Assembly: GCF_003014735.1 (NCBI RefSeq)
Contig: NZ_PYAX01000006.1
Coordinates: forward strand, 186,001-250,000
Source of the DNA: Saccharothrix carnea
GTDB taxonomy: Bacteria > Actinomycetota > Actinomycetes > Mycobacteriales > Pseudonocardiaceae
Direction: 5' to 3'
Length of the DNA: 64,000 nucleotides
Shown here piece after piece: positions 18,231-27,756 of the stretch. The notes beneath the pieces were generated by a model. The model was given only the letters and a program-made list of their open reading frames with translations, searched no databases and had not been told where the DNA came from. Both the position numbers and the translations under genes were made by a program. Each line of letters opens with the position of its first letter. Positions within the stretch are counted from its first letter, which is position 1.

Positions 18231-18889
18231 GGGATGCTCACCTTTCGTCCGTTCACGGTGCAGCCCTCGCGGGCCAGGCGGGCGACCACGTCGACCAGCA
18301 GCCGCCGCTCCACCACCTTGATGCGCTCGTGCAGGCTTTCGACGTCGTCGTCATCGGCGACGACGACCGCTTCCTGGGCCAGGATCGGCCCGGTGTCCAC
18401 CCCGCCGTCCACCAGGTGCACGGTCGCGCCGGTCACCTTCACGCCGTAGTCGACGGCGTCGCGGACGCCGTGCGCGCCGGGGAACGCGGGCAGCAGGGCG
18501 GGGTGGGTGTTGACCATCCGGCCGCCGAAGCGGGCCAGGAAGGCGGGTCCGAGGATCTTCATGAACCCGGCGGAGACCACCAGGTCGGGTCGGTGCGCCT
18601 CGACGGCGTCGGCCAGCGCGGTGTCCCACGCGGCGCGGTCGGCGTGGTCGCGCAGCTTGACCGCGAAGCCGGGGACGCCGGCGCGCTCGGCGCGGCTCAG
18701 GCCCTCGATGCCGTCGCGGTCCGCGCCGACGGCGACCACCTCGACCGGGTAGCCGGGGTCGGCCGCCGCGTCCAGCAACGCCTGCAACAGGGTGCCGGAA
18801 CCGGAGACGAGGACGACGACCCTGGCGGGGACGGGAAGCCGGAGTGTGGTCGCGGCGCTCAGCGTGCTCTCCTTGCTGGGGACTGTCAC
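18227..18889 (-). CDS. purN: Phosphoribosylglycinamide formyltransferase
   Basis: Transfers formyl from 10-formyl-THF to GAR. A 220-aa protein with the N-terminal phosphate loop [16 protein letters not shown] and the catalytic segment [30 protein letters not shown] (Asn-His pair and the later Asp in DTGPIL). Overlaps purH by 4 nt. It has an N-terminal extension of about 18 residues before the fold. Confidence 0.96.
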   Translation of the reverse strand: MTVPSKESTLSAATTLRLPVPARVVVLVSGSGTLLQALLDAAADPGYPVEVVAVGADRDGIEGLSRAERAGVPGFAVKLRDHADRAAWDTALADAVEAHRPDLVVSAGFMKILGPAFLARFGGRMVNTHPALLPAFPGAHGVRDAVDYGVKVTGATVHLVDGGVDTGPILAQEAVVVADDDDVESLHERIKVVERRLLVDVVARLAREGCTVNGRKVSIP

Positions 18890-18917
18890 AGCAGCTCAAG
18901 AGCAGCCTAGGCGTTGC

Positions 18918-20417
18918 CTAGCGGGGCTTGTCGGCCAGGTCCTCGTCGCCCTCGCCGTCCTCCTCCGACCCGTTCTCGGGCTCGTCGTCGGGCTCATCCT
19001 CGGGGTCGTCGTCCGGCTCGTCCTCGGGCTCGTCCTCGAACTCCTCGACGTCCTCCTCGAGGTCGTCGTACTCGTCGAGTTCGTGGTCGAACTCCTCGTC
19101 GTCCTCCTCTTCTCCCTCGGCCTCGTCCTCGTACTCCTCGGCTTCCTCGTCGTACTCGACTTCCTCTTCCGAGTCCTCGAAGTCGTCCTCTTCCGAGTCG
19201 TCATCCGGGTCCTCGGAGTCGACGGGCTCGGGCTCCACCACGCGCGGCGGGCGCGGTCCGGCGAACCAGGCCACCACCGCGCCCGGCACGGTGATCCACC
19301 CGAACGTGAGCACGGCCAGCAGCCCGGCCGGGATCGTGACCGGGTTGAACACCCCGCCACCGAGCGCACCACCGGCCGCCGCCGCCAGCACCAACGTGCC
19401 GACGCCCACCGTGACCGCCGCGACCAGCACCGCGCGCACCCTCGCCCGGGGCGTCTCGGCGGCGTCGCGCAACGACAACCCGGCCAGCACGCCGATCACG
19501 CCCGGCAGCACCAGCACCAGCGGCAGGTAACCCGCCTGCTCCTCGGGCAACGCGGCCAGCAGCGGCACGGCGGGCACCGGGCCGCCGACGAACTCCAGCG
19601 GGCCCACCACCACCGCGCCGATCGAGAACCCCGAGCCCACCACGTACGACAGCGCGCCCACCACCGCGTTGGGCAGGTAGGCCAGGCACAGCAGCCAGAT
19701 GCCCAGACCGGTGCCGATGGTGCCGCCGGCCTGGTCGAACAGCGACGCGGTGGTCGGCCACGAGAACACCAGCCCGAGCGCCAGCACCAGCGCACCGGCC
19801 GCCGCCAGCGCGAACAACGCCAGCGCGCCCGTGCGCAACCCGCGCCGCGCCACCGGGTCGACCCGCTCGAACACGACTTCGACCAGGCCGCAGCGCTGCG
19901 CGACACCGGCGACCGCCGCCAGCCCGGACACCACCGCGCACCCGAAGAACGCCACCGCGGGCGTGGCCCGGACCGGACCCTCGTCACCCATCAGGAACGC
20001 GATCACGCTGCCCACCACGGCGTGCGCGCCGGCGATGCTGAACACCACCGACCGCGCCTGCAACGGCTCGAACAGCCCCAGCCGGTCCGCCGCGCCCGCC
20101 GCCGCCCGGTACACCAGCAGCATCACCAGCACCGTGGGCAGCAGCGGCAGCAGGCCGAGCTGCCCGCCGTCGAAGCGCAGCGGCACGTGGTGCGCGACCA
20201 GCCAGCCCGGCGCGGCGGCGGTGAGCACGCCGGTCGTCGAGAACGACGCGTGCGCGGCGGTCGAGGAGACCAGCGCGAGCAGCGCGGCCACGCCCGCGTA
20301 GCCGATGACCACCGAACCGGCCGCCGTCATCGTGAGCACCCGCACGCGTTCGGCGCGGGAGAACTCGGGCGGGCGGACCGAATCCGTCACGACGCCGTGC
20401 GAGGTCGTTTGCGACAC
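18918..20417 (-). CDS. perM: PerM-like (DUF6350) membrane protein
   Basis: About 499 aa with many hydrophobic helices (residues ~30-400) followed by a ~95-residue strongly acidic tail (runs of Glu/Asp such as EEEDDEEFDHELDEYDD). The position directly upstream of purN-purH and downstream of the 34-kDa-antigen homologue matches M. tuberculosis perM (Rv0955), described as a cell-division-associated integral membrane protein. Start: GGGAGG abuts an ATG at 20423 with no spacing, so the GTG two codons later (20417, 6-nt spacing) is the better start. Confidence 0.85.
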   Translation of the reverse strand: MSQTTSHGVVTDSVRPPEFSRAERVRVLTMTAAGSVVIGYAGVAALLALVSSTAAHASFSTTGVLTAAAPGWLVAHHVPLRFDGGQLGLLPLLPTVLVMLLVYRAAAGAADRLGLFEPLQARSVVFSIAGAHAVVGSVIAFLMGDEGPVRATPAVAFFGCAVVSGLAAVAGVAQRCGLVEVVFERVDPVARRGLRTGALALFALAAAGALVLALGLVFSWPTTASLFDQAGGTIGTGLGIWLLCLAYLPNAVVGALSYVVGSGFSIGAVVVGPLEFVGGPVPAVPLLAALPEEQAGYLPLVLVLPGVIGVLAGLSLRDAAETPRARVRAVLVAAVTVGVGTLVLAAAAGGALGGGVFNPVTIPAGLLAVLTFGWITVPGAVVAWFAGPRPPRVVEPEPVDSEDPDDDSEEDDFEDSEEEVEYDEEAEEYEDEAEGEEEDDEEFDHELDEYDDLEEDVEEFEDEPEDEPDDDPEDEPDDEPENGSEEDGEGDEDLADKPR

Positions 20418-20481
20418 CGACATCCTCCCACTGTCCCAGTAGCGGTGAGCCGTTCGGGCGAGGCTCGCCGGACATGCGAAG

Positions 20482-20513
20482 AGGGGTGGCGCCGGACTAC
20501 CGGCGCCACCCCT
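20482..20513. terminator. Hairpin terminator
   Basis: A perfect 14-bp stem, AGGGGTGGCGCCGG (20482-20495) with 20500-20513 and loop ACTA, lies just after the stop of the minus-strand gene at 20526 and before perM. Confidence 0.8.
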
Positions 20514-20525
20514 CCCACGACGTGA

Positions 20526-21179
20526 TCAGCCCTGCTGGGGACCGCCGAACCCACCGGGCGGGGTGCCCTGGCCGGGCTGCTGGCCCGGCTGCCCGAACTG
20601 GCCAGGCTGCGGCATGTAGGACGTCGGCTGCGGCTGGCCCGCCTGCGGTGCGGCCTGCTGCGGCGGCGCCTGCTGGCCGAACTGGCCGGACGGCGGGCCG
20701 AACTGCTGCGGCTGCTGGCCCTGCTGCGGGAACGCGCCCGAGTGCGGGTTCCAGCCACCGGGCTGGCCGTAGACGTTCGCGGCCTTCGGCTGGAGCTTCA
20801 CCACGCCGGTCTCCAGCAGCAGGCTCAGCACCACGGCCGCGGTCAGCAGCAGCGCCACGATCAGCAGCACGATCTGCATGCCCTGGACGTCGGCCTCGGT
20901 GGTGATCAGACCCTGGAGCAGCCCCAGCGTGGGGATCAACGCGAACGGCACGGCCGCGTACAGCAGGCCCTTGGGCGCCTTCGGCAGCACGGACAGGCCG
21001 GCGAGGGTGCCCGCCGCGTACAGGTACTCCGAGGACGGCACGTCGTCGGCGAACGCCAGCAGGAACGCGATCAGCGCCAGACCGGCCGCGACCAGCGGAA
21101 GGATGAGGTTCAGGTTCACACCCACCGCCGGCTGCGCCGGACCCGGCTGCTGCTGAGGGGCGCCGTACGGCTGGGACAT
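20526..21179 (-). CDS. DUF5336 / 34-kDa-antigen-like membrane protein
   Basis: A 217-aa protein from ATG 21179. Four hydrophobic helices (about residues 22-45, 52-68, 72-90 and 100-122) are followed by a Gln/Pro/Gly-rich cytoplasmic-type tail (GQFGQQAPPQQAAPQAG). The family includes M. tuberculosis Rv0954, also placed between sucD and perM. Function not established. Confidence 0.8.
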   Translation of the reverse strand: MSQPYGAPQQQPGPAQPAVGVNLNLILPLVAAGLALIAFLLAFADDVPSSEYLYAAGTLAGLSVLPKAPKGLLYAAVPFALIPTLGLLQGLITTEADVQGMQIVLLIVALLLTAAVVLSLLLETGVVKLQPKAANVYGQPGGWNPHSGAFPQQGQQPQQFGPPSGQFGQQAPPQQAAPQAGQPQPTSYMPQPGQFGQPGQQPGQGTPPGGFGGPQQG

Positions 21180-21307
21180 GATGCGGTCTCCTCCACCTGC
21201 GAAACTGATTTCGGGTCGACAGAACGCTAGCCGATGCACACTCTCCGACGACGAGCGGACTCCCGTGGTTCCCCCCAATGTGCGCATTGACTGCTCCGGT
21301 GAACGCA

Positions 21308-21341
21308 CTGAGGGCCACCTCCCGGGGGAGGCGGCCCTCAG
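21308..21341. terminator. sucCD hairpin terminator
   Basis: The stem CTGAGGGCC (21308-21316) pairs with GGCCCTCAG (21333-21341), and the interior CCTCCC pairs with GGGAGG. It lies 24 nt downstream of the sucD stop on the minus strand. Confidence 0.75.
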
Positions 21342-21364
21342 CATGTCGCACGAACGGCCCAGTG

Positions 21365-22255
21365 TCAGCCGATCGCCTGCATGATGTCCCGCATGAGCGC
21401 GGCGGTCTCGCTCGGCGTCTTGCCGACCTTGACGCCCGCGGCCTCCAAGGCTTCCTTCTTCGCCTGCGCGGTGCCGGCCGAACCGGACACGATCGCGCCC
21501 GCGTGGCCCATCGTCTTGCCCTCGGGCGCGGTGAAGCCCGCCACGTAGCCGACGACCGGCTTGGTGACGTTCTCCTTGATGTAGGCCGCGGCCCGCTCCT
21601 CGGCGTCGCCGCCGATCTCGCCGATCATCACGATCGCCGCGGTCTCCGGGTCGGCCTCGAAGGCCGCCAGCGCGTCGATGTGGGTGGTGCCGATGATCGG
21701 GTCGCCGCCGATGCCGATGGCGGTGGAGAAGCCGAAGTCGCGCAGCTCGTACATCATCTGGTAGGTCAGCGTGCCGGACTTCGACACCAGGCCGATCTTG
21801 CCCGCGCCGGAGATGTTGGCCGGGATGATGCCCGCGTTGGACTGCCCGGGGCTGATCAGGCCGGGGCAGTTCGGGCCGATGATCCGGGTCTTGTTGCCGG
21901 TCGCCACGGCGTGCGCCCAGAACGCGGCGGTGTCGTGCACCGGGATGCCCTCGGTGATCACGACGGCCAGGTCGATGCCCGCGTCGATCGCCTCGATCAC
22001 GGCCGCCTTGGCGAACGCGGGCGGCACGAAGATCACGGTGACGTCCGCGCCGGTCGCCTCCATGGCTTCGGCCACCGAGCCGAACACCGGCAGCACGTTG
22101 CCGTCGAAGTCGACCTTCTCGCCCGCCTTGCGCGGGTTCACGCCGCCGACGATGTTCGTGCCGGACGCCAGCATCCTCTTGGTGTGCTTGGTGCCCTCGG
22201 CGCCGGTCATGCCCTGGACGATGACCTTGCTGTCCTTGGTGATGAAGATAGCCAT
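21365..22255 (-). CDS. sucD: Succinyl-CoA ligase alpha subunit
   Basis: A 296-aa TCA-cycle enzyme subunit that binds CoA and carries the phosphohistidine. The N-terminal CoA-binding domain ([21 protein letters not shown]) is followed by the ligase domain containing [16 protein letters not shown], where the active-site His is phosphorylated. Begins 2 nt after sucC. Confidence 0.97.
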   Translation of the reverse strand: MAIFITKDSKVIVQGMTGAEGTKHTKRMLASGTNIVGGVNPRKAGEKVDFDGNVLPVFGSVAEAMEATGADVTVIFVPPAFAKAAVIEAIDAGIDLAVVITEGIPVHDTAAFWAHAVATGNKTRIIGPNCPGLISPGQSNAGIIPANISGAGKIGLVSKSGTLTYQMMYELRDFGFSTAIGIGGDPIIGTTHIDALAAFEADPETAAIVMIGEIGGDAEERAAAYIKENVTKPVVGYVAGFTAPEGKTMGHAGAIVSGSAGTAQAKKEALEAAGVKVGKTPSETAALMRDIMQAIG

Positions 22256-22257
22256 CG

Positions 22258-23427
22258 TCAGACCCCCGCAGCCGCGAGCTCGGCGGCCTTGTCGGCCGCG
22301 TTGTCCATAGTGTCCACCACGGTGACCAGCGGGTGGTTGGCCTCGGCGAGGATCCGGCGGCCCTCCTCCACGTTGTTGCCGTCCAGGCGGACCACGAGCG
22401 GCTTCTTGGCCTCGTCGCCCAGGATGCCCAGGGCGGCCACGATGCCGTTGGCGACCGCGTCGCACGCGGTGATGCCGCCGAAGACGTTCACGAACACCGA
22501 ACGCACGTCCGGGTCGTGCAGGATGATGTCCAGGCCGTTGGCCATGACCTCGGCCGACGCGCCGCCGCCGATGTCGAGGAAGTTCGCGGGCTTGACGCCC
22601 TTGTGCTTCTCGCCCGCGTAGGCCACCACGTCGAGGGTGGACATCACGAGACCGGCGCCGTTGCCGATGATGCCGACCTGGCCGTCCAGCTTGACGTAGT
22701 TGAGGCCCTTCGCCTTGGCCTTGGCCTCCAGCGGGTCCTCCGCCTGCTTGTCCACCAGCGCCTCGTGGTCGGGGTGGCGGAAGGAGGCGTTCTCGTCGAG
22801 GGTGACCTTGCCGTCGAGCGCGACGATCTTGCCCTCGGGGTCGCGGACCAGCGGGTTGACCTCGACCAGCGTGGCGTCCTCGGAGACGAAGGTCTCCCAG
22901 AGCTTCACGATGACGTCGGCGACCTGGTCGGCCACCTCGGCGGGGAACTTGGCGGCGGCCACGATCTCGTCGGCCTTCGCGCGGTCGACACCCTTGATCG
23001 CGTCCACCGGCACCTTGGCCAGGGCCTCGGGCTTGGTCGCGGCGACCTCTTCGATGTCCATGCCGCCCTCGACGCTGGCCATGGCCAGGAAGGTGCGGTT
23101 GGCGCGGTCGAGGAGGAAGGAGAAGTAGTACTCCTCGGCGATGTCGGACGCGGGCGTCACCAGCACGCGGTGAACGATGTGCCCCTTGATGTCCAGACCG
23201 AGGATGGCCTCGGCCTTGGCTGAGGTCTCGTCCGGGTTCTCGGCGAGCTTGACGCCACCCGCCTTGCCCCGGCCGCCGGTCTTGACCTGGGCCTTGACCA
23301 CGACGGTCTGGCCGAAGCGCTCGGCGATGGCCTTGGCCTCGGCGGGGGTGGTCGCCACGTCGCCCGGAAGTACCGGGACGTCGTGGGCGGCGAAGAGGTC
23401 CTTCGCCTGGTACTCGTACAGGTCCAC
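22258..23427 (-). CDS. sucC: ADP-forming succinyl-CoA ligase beta subunit
   Basis: A 389-aa ATP-grasp subunit pairing with SucD to convert succinyl-CoA and ADP to succinate, CoA and ATP. Begins [19 protein letters not shown], has the ATP-grasp segment [21 protein letters not shown], and ends with the nucleotide-specificity and dimer region ([17 protein letters not shown]). GTG 23427 has AGGAGA upstream. The ~240 bp upstream region contains a plausible minus-strand -10 (TAGTGT near 23585) but no clear riboswitch. Confidence 0.97.
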   Translation of the reverse strand: MDLYEYQAKDLFAAHDVPVLPGDVATTPAEAKAIAERFGQTVVVKAQVKTGGRGKAGGVKLAENPDETSAKAEAILGLDIKGHIVHRVLVTPASDIAEEYYFSFLLDRANRTFLAMASVEGGMDIEEVAATKPEALAKVPVDAIKGVDRAKADEIVAAAKFPAEVADQVADVIVKLWETFVSEDATLVEVNPLVRDPEGKIVALDGKVTLDENASFRHPDHEALVDKQAEDPLEAKAKAKGLNYVKLDGQVGIIGNGAGLVMSTLDVVAYAGEKHKGVKPANFLDIGGGASAEVMANGLDIILHDPDVRSVFVNVFGGITACDAVANGIVAALGILGDEAKKPLVVRLDGNNVEEGRRILAEANHPLVTVVDTMDNAADKAAELAAAGV

Positions 23428-23667
23428 TCGGGTCTCCTGCGACGTCGGTGTCGGACACCGCGTCTGGTCGTGCGGTCCTCTGAGGTCCGGCGCTCCAGGC
23501 TGGGGCCTGGTGCCCACACGTCCAGGCATCACCTGGAACGCCGGCACAGCCGTGGGGGACCGGCTCGACGCGGCTTCGCAAGACACTATCGACCAGCCCG
23601 GACTCCACCGCACCCCACGCCCGTGAAGTCCGTCATAGAGGTGGTGAGGTCGATCACCACCCACGAT

Positions 23668-25296
23668 TCAGCGTGCCGTCCGCAGGGCGCCCGAGATGAT
23701 GAACGCGGCCGTCGCGGCGGCGGCGAGCCAGAGGCCGGGACCGGGTGCGGCCTCGGCGGCACGGGCCGCGGTGAGCGGGTACTCCCAGGCGCGGACGGCC
23801 GTGACGACCGCCGCACCGAGCAGCAGCGCCGCGCCGCGGCTCGGCCTGGCCTTGAGCGCGATCGCGGCCGCCGCCACGACCGCGATCAACGCCACCAGCA
23901 GCCCGGACGAGCCGACGTGCAGGCCGAACGCGCCGATCGGCACGTAGTCCGGCGCCCGCAGCACGGGCAGGCTGAACGCGCCGAACGCGAGCAGCACCGC
24001 GATCAGGGTGGCGGCGATCAGCGGCAGCGACGGCTCGCCCGCGTCCGTGCCGACCTCGTCCCGCTCGACCGCGCCGGCCAGCGCGGCCGTGATGGCAGCC
24101 GCCGCGACGGCGACCACGGACGCCGCGGTGAACCAGACGCCGACGCCGGGCCGCACGACGTCGACCTTCGTCGCGGCGAAGACGGCGTCGAGCGCGACGG
24201 CGGCGCCCAGCGGGATCGCGGCGGTGGCGACGGTGAACGCGGGCCGGACGGCGGCCTTGGCCAGCAGCGCGGCGGCGAGCAGGCCGGTGGCGATCGCGGC
24301 GGGCCAGAGCAGGCGTGCCGCGTAGTCCGCGGGCGGCGGGGAGCCGTCCGGCAGGACCAGGTGGTCGGTCGACGCGCCGATCGCGGCGGCCGCGGCGGCG
24401 ACCAGGCCGAGCGTGGCGGCGATGACGTGCAGGCGTCGTTGGCCCGGCAGCTCGACGTCCCGCTCGGCACCGTCCTCGTCCTTGACGGCCCGCTGCGGCC
24501 AGGCGAGCGCGACGGCGGCGGCGAGCACCAGGAACGGGCCGACCGCCGGTCCGATGGCGTCGACCGCGAGGGCCGAGGCGATCGGCGGCGCGGCGGAGGC
24601 GAGCAGGACGGCGGAGAGGCCGAGCAGACCACCCTTGCGGGCCTCGGGCGTGGTGGCGCTGGCCGCGAGGACCGCGAGGGCGGGCGCGGCCAGGGTGAGC
24701 ACGATGCCGCCCAGCATCGGCAGGGTCGGCGAGTCGAACGTGCCGCGGGCCTGGATCAGCGCGTCGGTCGAGGTGAACGGCGCGGTGAACAGGCCGATGC
24801 CCGCGACGGCGCCCGCGGTGGCGGGCAGGGCGAACCTGGCGCGTTCGCTGCGCACGTCCGGTTCGGCGCCGAGGGTGGCCAGCGCGCCGGCGGCGATGAG
24901 CAGGACGTGCCCGGCCAGCAGCAGCCACAGGCCCGCGGCGGGGCCGGGCGGGTCCAGGCTCGTCGGCCGGAACAGCTCGGGCCGCGCGGCGTCGACCGGG
25001 TCGACGAGCAGCTGCAGGTCGTTGAGCAGGCGGCCGGCGGCGAACACGGCCGGTGCGACGAGGGCCGCCGCGGCGGTGAGCGCCTGCCCGCGGGCGAGGA
25101 AGACCGCGGCCAGGGCGGCGGGCAGCAGGGCGAGCGGCGCCAGCAACGGCCAGGCGGTGAACGCGGGCGGCACGGCGCCGTCGACCACACCGACAGCCGG
25201 GGCCGCCGCGGTGAGCAACGCGCCCGCCGCGGCCACCCCAACCGCCGTCCGGAGTCTCGTGGGGGCCGTTGAGACCGGTTCAGCGGTTCGGATCAC
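23668..25296 (-). CDS. Polytopic membrane protein, unknown
   Basis: A 542-aa protein, extremely Ala/Val/Leu-rich, with roughly 14 hydrophobic segments and few charged loops; the only sizeable soluble loop is around residues 270-285 (QRAVKDEDGAERDVELPGQ). Alanine content is exceptional. GTG 25296 lacks a clear ribosome site and may be leaderless. No family recognised. It is divergent from the lipase gene with ~110 bp between. Confidence 0.7.
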   Translation of the reverse strand: MIRTAEPVSTAPTRLRTAVGVAAAGALLTAAAPAVGVVDGAVPPAFTAWPLLAPLALLPAALAAVFLARGQALTAAAALVAPAVFAAGRLLNDLQLLVDPVDAARPELFRPTSLDPPGPAAGLWLLLAGHVLLIAAGALATLGAEPDVRSERARFALPATAGAVAGIGLFTAPFTSTDALIQARGTFDSPTLPMLGGIVLTLAAPALAVLAASATTPEARKGGLLGLSAVLLASAAPPIASALAVDAIGPAVGPFLVLAAAVALAWPQRAVKDEDGAERDVELPGQRRLHVIAATLGLVAAAAAAIGASTDHLVLPDGSPPPADYAARLLWPAAIATGLLAAALLAKAAVRPAFTVATAAIPLGAAVALDAVFAATKVDVVRPGVGVWFTAASVVAVAAAAITAALAGAVERDEVGTDAGEPSLPLIAATLIAVLLAFGAFSLPVLRAPDYVPIGAFGLHVGSSGLLVALIAVVAAAAIALKARPSRGAALLLGAAVVTAVRAWEYPLTAARAAEAAPGPGLWLAAAATAAFIISGALRTAR

Positions 25297-25408
25297 CGGT
25301 CGGACGCTAGCAAAACGGGGCCGGCGGCGACGGGCGACCGGTCCCCGGTTGTGGACATCGGACGTCGGGTACTCGCAGTTCGTGGGGACGTCACTTACTT
25401 TCAGCCCT

Positions 25409-26383
25409 ATGGGTGACGCGGTGCGGCGGCTCGTGGCGACGTGGGCGGACCGGGTCGGCACCGGCGTGGACGCCGGTCTGGGTGTGGCCGGCGATGCCCT
25501 GGAGCTGGCGGGCGGCGTGCTCCGGGCCGTCGCCTCGCCCGGCGGGGTGCGCGGCGTCGCGGTCGAGGCCGCCTGGTTGGCCGCGCACACCGTGCTCTAC
25601 CCGTGGGGCGTCCTCGAAGAACAGGTGAAGCCGGACGGCCACCTCCGCGCCTACCGCACCGACCACCTGCCGCCCCGCCGGCGCGGGCTCCTGGTTTCGG
25701 CGATGGACGCGGCGGGCACCCCGATCGTGTTGGTGCACGGCATCGGGGACAACCGCTCCGCCTTCGCAGTGCTGTCGGGGGCACTGCGAAGGCGTGGTTT
25801 CGGAGTGGTGCACGCCGTGAACTACAGCGTGCTGACCGCGTTGACGGGGGACGTCCGGCGGTCGGCGGCGCTGCTCGGGGAGCACGTCGAGCGGATCTGT
25901 GAGCAGACCGGGTCCGACCGCGTGCACGTCGTCGGCCACTCGCTGGGTGGCCTCATCGCCCGTTATTACGTGCAGCGCCTCAACGGCGACGCACGCGTGC
26001 GCACGCTCGTGACCCTCGGGACCCCGCACCAGGGCACGCTGACCGCCTACCTGGTGCCCACGTCGCTGACCAGGCAGTTGAGGCCCGGTTCCGACCTATT
26101 GTCCGAATTGGCCGAACCGTCCCGACCGTGCCGCACCAGGTTCGTCGTGGTGTGGAGCGAGATGGACCAGGTGGTCGTGCCGCAGCGGAACGCCCGGTTG
26201 GCGCACCCGGCGTTGGTCGTGGAGGAGCATCGGATACGTGATTCAGGTCACCTTTCACTACCGGTTGATCGACGCACCCTTCACCTCGTTGTGACCGCCA
26301 TCACGCGTTCGGATGACAACCTGGATCACCCCATCGTGCCTGGACCCGGTCGGTATGGGGAGCGCGTTCATGACCCAGCGTGA
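25409..26383 (+). CDS. Alpha/beta-hydrolase lipase/esterase
   Basis: A 324-aa protein with the oxyanion segment PIVLVHGIGDNRSAF, the nucleophile elbow VGHSLGGLIARYY (Ser about residue 180), an acidic residue in VVWSEMDQVVVP, and a terminal His in RIRDSGHLSLP. The catalytic triad is therefore complete. It resembles PGAP1/triacylglycerol-lipase-like esterases. A hydrophobic segment near residues 45-70 could be a membrane anchor; no classical signal peptide is seen. Confidence 0.85.
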   Translation: MGDAVRRLVATWADRVGTGVDAGLGVAGDALELAGGVLRAVASPGGVRGVAVEAAWLAAHTVLYPWGVLEEQVKPDGHLRAYRTDHLPPRRRGLLVSAMDAAGTPIVLVHGIGDNRSAFAVLSGALRRRGFGVVHAVNYSVLTALTGDVRRSAALLGEHVERICEQTGSDRVHVVGHSLGGLIARYYVQRLNGDARVRTLVTLGTPHQGTLTAYLVPTSLTRQLRPGSDLLSELAEPSRPCRTRFVVVWSEMDQVVVPQRNARLAHPALVVEEHRIRDSGHLSLPVDRRTLHLVVTAITRSDDNLDHPIVPGPGRYGERVHDPA

Positions 26384-26592
26384 CGGGTCATACGCGGGGG
26401 TGTCCCACTGACCGCTAAACGGTCATCTTCCGACTCGGGGATTGCCCTTAAGGGCTCCGCGCCGTTATCTTCCCCCGGTCCGTTGTCACGGTCTGGTCAC
26501 AAGCAGGACGACGAGCCGGTACCCCGACCGGCTCAACCGGGATCCCCCGCCCGGTAGTCCGACCGGACTCCCCGAAGACGGAAGGCCAGGTT
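26384..26592 (+). promoter_or_regulatory. Structured leader of the M23 peptidase gene, MtrA-like direct repeat
   Basis: This 209-nt leader has a perfect 12-bp palindrome GCCCTTAAGGGC (26444-26455), a small stem TGACCG/CGGTCA near 26409-26425, a strong stem GAGCCGGT/ACCGGCTC near 26513-26534, and a direct repeat GTCAC-N6-GTCAC (26485-26500, period 11). Repeated GT(A/C)AC pairs of this spacing resemble MtrA sites reported upstream of actinobacterial cell-wall peptidase genes. No match to the c-di-AMP riboswitch core was found. Confidence 0.45.
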
Positions 26593-27393
26593 TTGTCTCA
26601 ACACCGCTCCCCCGGCGGCCATACGAGTTCTCCTGCGCTCGAAGAAGCGGTAGACCGAGCTTCGACGCGCACGGTGAGCACGCACCGGCTTCCGCCTCCG
26701 CCCTCGGCGCTGCGCGGACGGATCGTGGTCGCCGCCGTCGCCGTCGGCGCCTTCGCCGCCGCCGGCGCAGGGCAGACGCTCCACGCGCTCGGCTCCGACT
26801 CGCCGTCCCAGGCCGACGAGGTCACCCCGCTCGCGAACTCCGCCGCTGACGGCGCCGCCGCGTTCGGCGTCGGTGGCACCGGCCCCGCCTCACCGCAGAT
26901 CCTGCCCGTCGCCAAGGCGGTCGACCCCGCGGCCGAGGCGCAGAAGCTCGTCAAGAGCCAGCAGATCACCGAGACCCGCGAAGCCGAACAGGCCGAGGCT
27001 CGGCGCCCCAAGTTCGCCCGCCCCGCCGCGGGCCTGTTCACCTCCGGGTGGGGTGGCCGCTGGGGCGAGATGCACTACGGCATCGACATCGCCGGCCCCA
27101 TCGGCACTCCGATCCTGTCCGCCGCGGATGGTGTCGTGATCGAGGCCGGTCCGGCAAGCGGTTTTGGGCTGTGGGTCAAGGTCGAGCACGCTGACGGCTC
27201 GGTCACCGTCTACGGCCACGTGGACACCTACTCGGTGCGCAAGGGCCAGCGGGTCCTGGCGGGCGAGCAGATCGCGCGCATGGGCAACCGCGGCTTCTCC
27301 ACCGGACCGCACCTGCACTTCGAGGTCTGGAACCCGGACGGCAAGAAGGTCAACCCGCTGTCCTGGCTGAACTCCAAGGGCATCAGCGTCTGA
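26593..27393 (+). CDS. M23-family peptidoglycan endopeptidase
   Basis: A 266-aa exported protein with one N-terminal transmembrane or signal helix (about residues 43-63), a helical spacer (EAQKLVKSQQITETREAEQAEA), then the LytM/M23 domain. Zinc ligands and catalytic His are visible in HYGIDIAGPIGTPI, VYGHVDTY and GPHLHFEVW. It probably cuts peptide crosslinks outside the membrane. The TTG start at 26593 is weakly supported and an internal start is possible. Confidence 0.85.
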   Translation: MSQHRSPGGHTSSPALEEAVDRASTRTVSTHRLPPPPSALRGRIVVAAVAVGAFAAAGAGQTLHALGSDSPSQADEVTPLANSAADGAAAFGVGGTGPASPQILPVAKAVDPAAEAQKLVKSQQITETREAEQAEARRPKFARPAAGLFTSGWGGRWGEMHYGIDIAGPIGTPILSAADGVVIEAGPASGFGLWVKVEHADGSVTVYGHVDTYSVRKGQRVLAGEQIARMGNRGFSTGPHLHFEVWNPDGKKVNPLSWLNSKGISV

Positions 27394-27422
27394 GACCGCC
27401 CGTCACCGGGCACGTGAACGCA

Positions 27423-27455
27423 AGAGGCCGGGCTGCTCGTCGCAGCCCGGCCTCT
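27423..27455. terminator. Hairpin terminator after the M23 gene
   Basis: A perfect 14-bp stem AGAGGCCGGGCTGC (27423-27436) with 27442-27455 and a 5-nt loop. The following stretch to 27672 is C-rich and shows no gene. Confidence 0.85.
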
Positions 27456-27672
27456 CCACTGTGTGCAACCTTCCCCCGAAGGTGATCCCCTCCTGCGATC
27501 GCCGCCCCCGAAGCGGCTCCCGCCCTCACTGCCCCCCTGCTACCCCCTGTTGCCGCCAGGCGGCTTCTTCTGACCGGTTCACCCCGAATGACCCGGCCGT
27601 CCCGCTGGTGACACCCCTATAGACGCCCCAGGGGGATTCGGGTTGCACGGGAATTCGGCCACGTTCAGGTGA

Positions 27673-27704
27673 ACACCGGTCGACCTCCGGGGGTCGACCG
27701 GTGT
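27673..27704. terminator. Hairpin terminator of pcrA
   Basis: The 13-bp stem ACACCGGTCGACC (27673-27685) pairs with 27692-27704, about 50 nt past the pcrA stop on the minus strand. An unusually AT-rich patch CTATATATG follows at ~27717-27725. Confidence 0.7.
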
Positions 27705-27756
27705 CCTGGCGGGCACCTATATATGCGTAAGGCGGCGAACTACGGCTGAGAGCGCC

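Noticed and set aside
26384-26592. c-di-AMP (ydaO-type) riboswitch upstream of the M23 peptidase gene
   Set aside because: The gene class and leader length fit, but I could not find the conserved core segments; kept only as a structured leader.
27700-27756. Plus-strand promoter at the AT-rich CTATATATG patch
   Set aside because: No plus-strand gene follows before the convergent pcrA gene; it lies in the terminator region.
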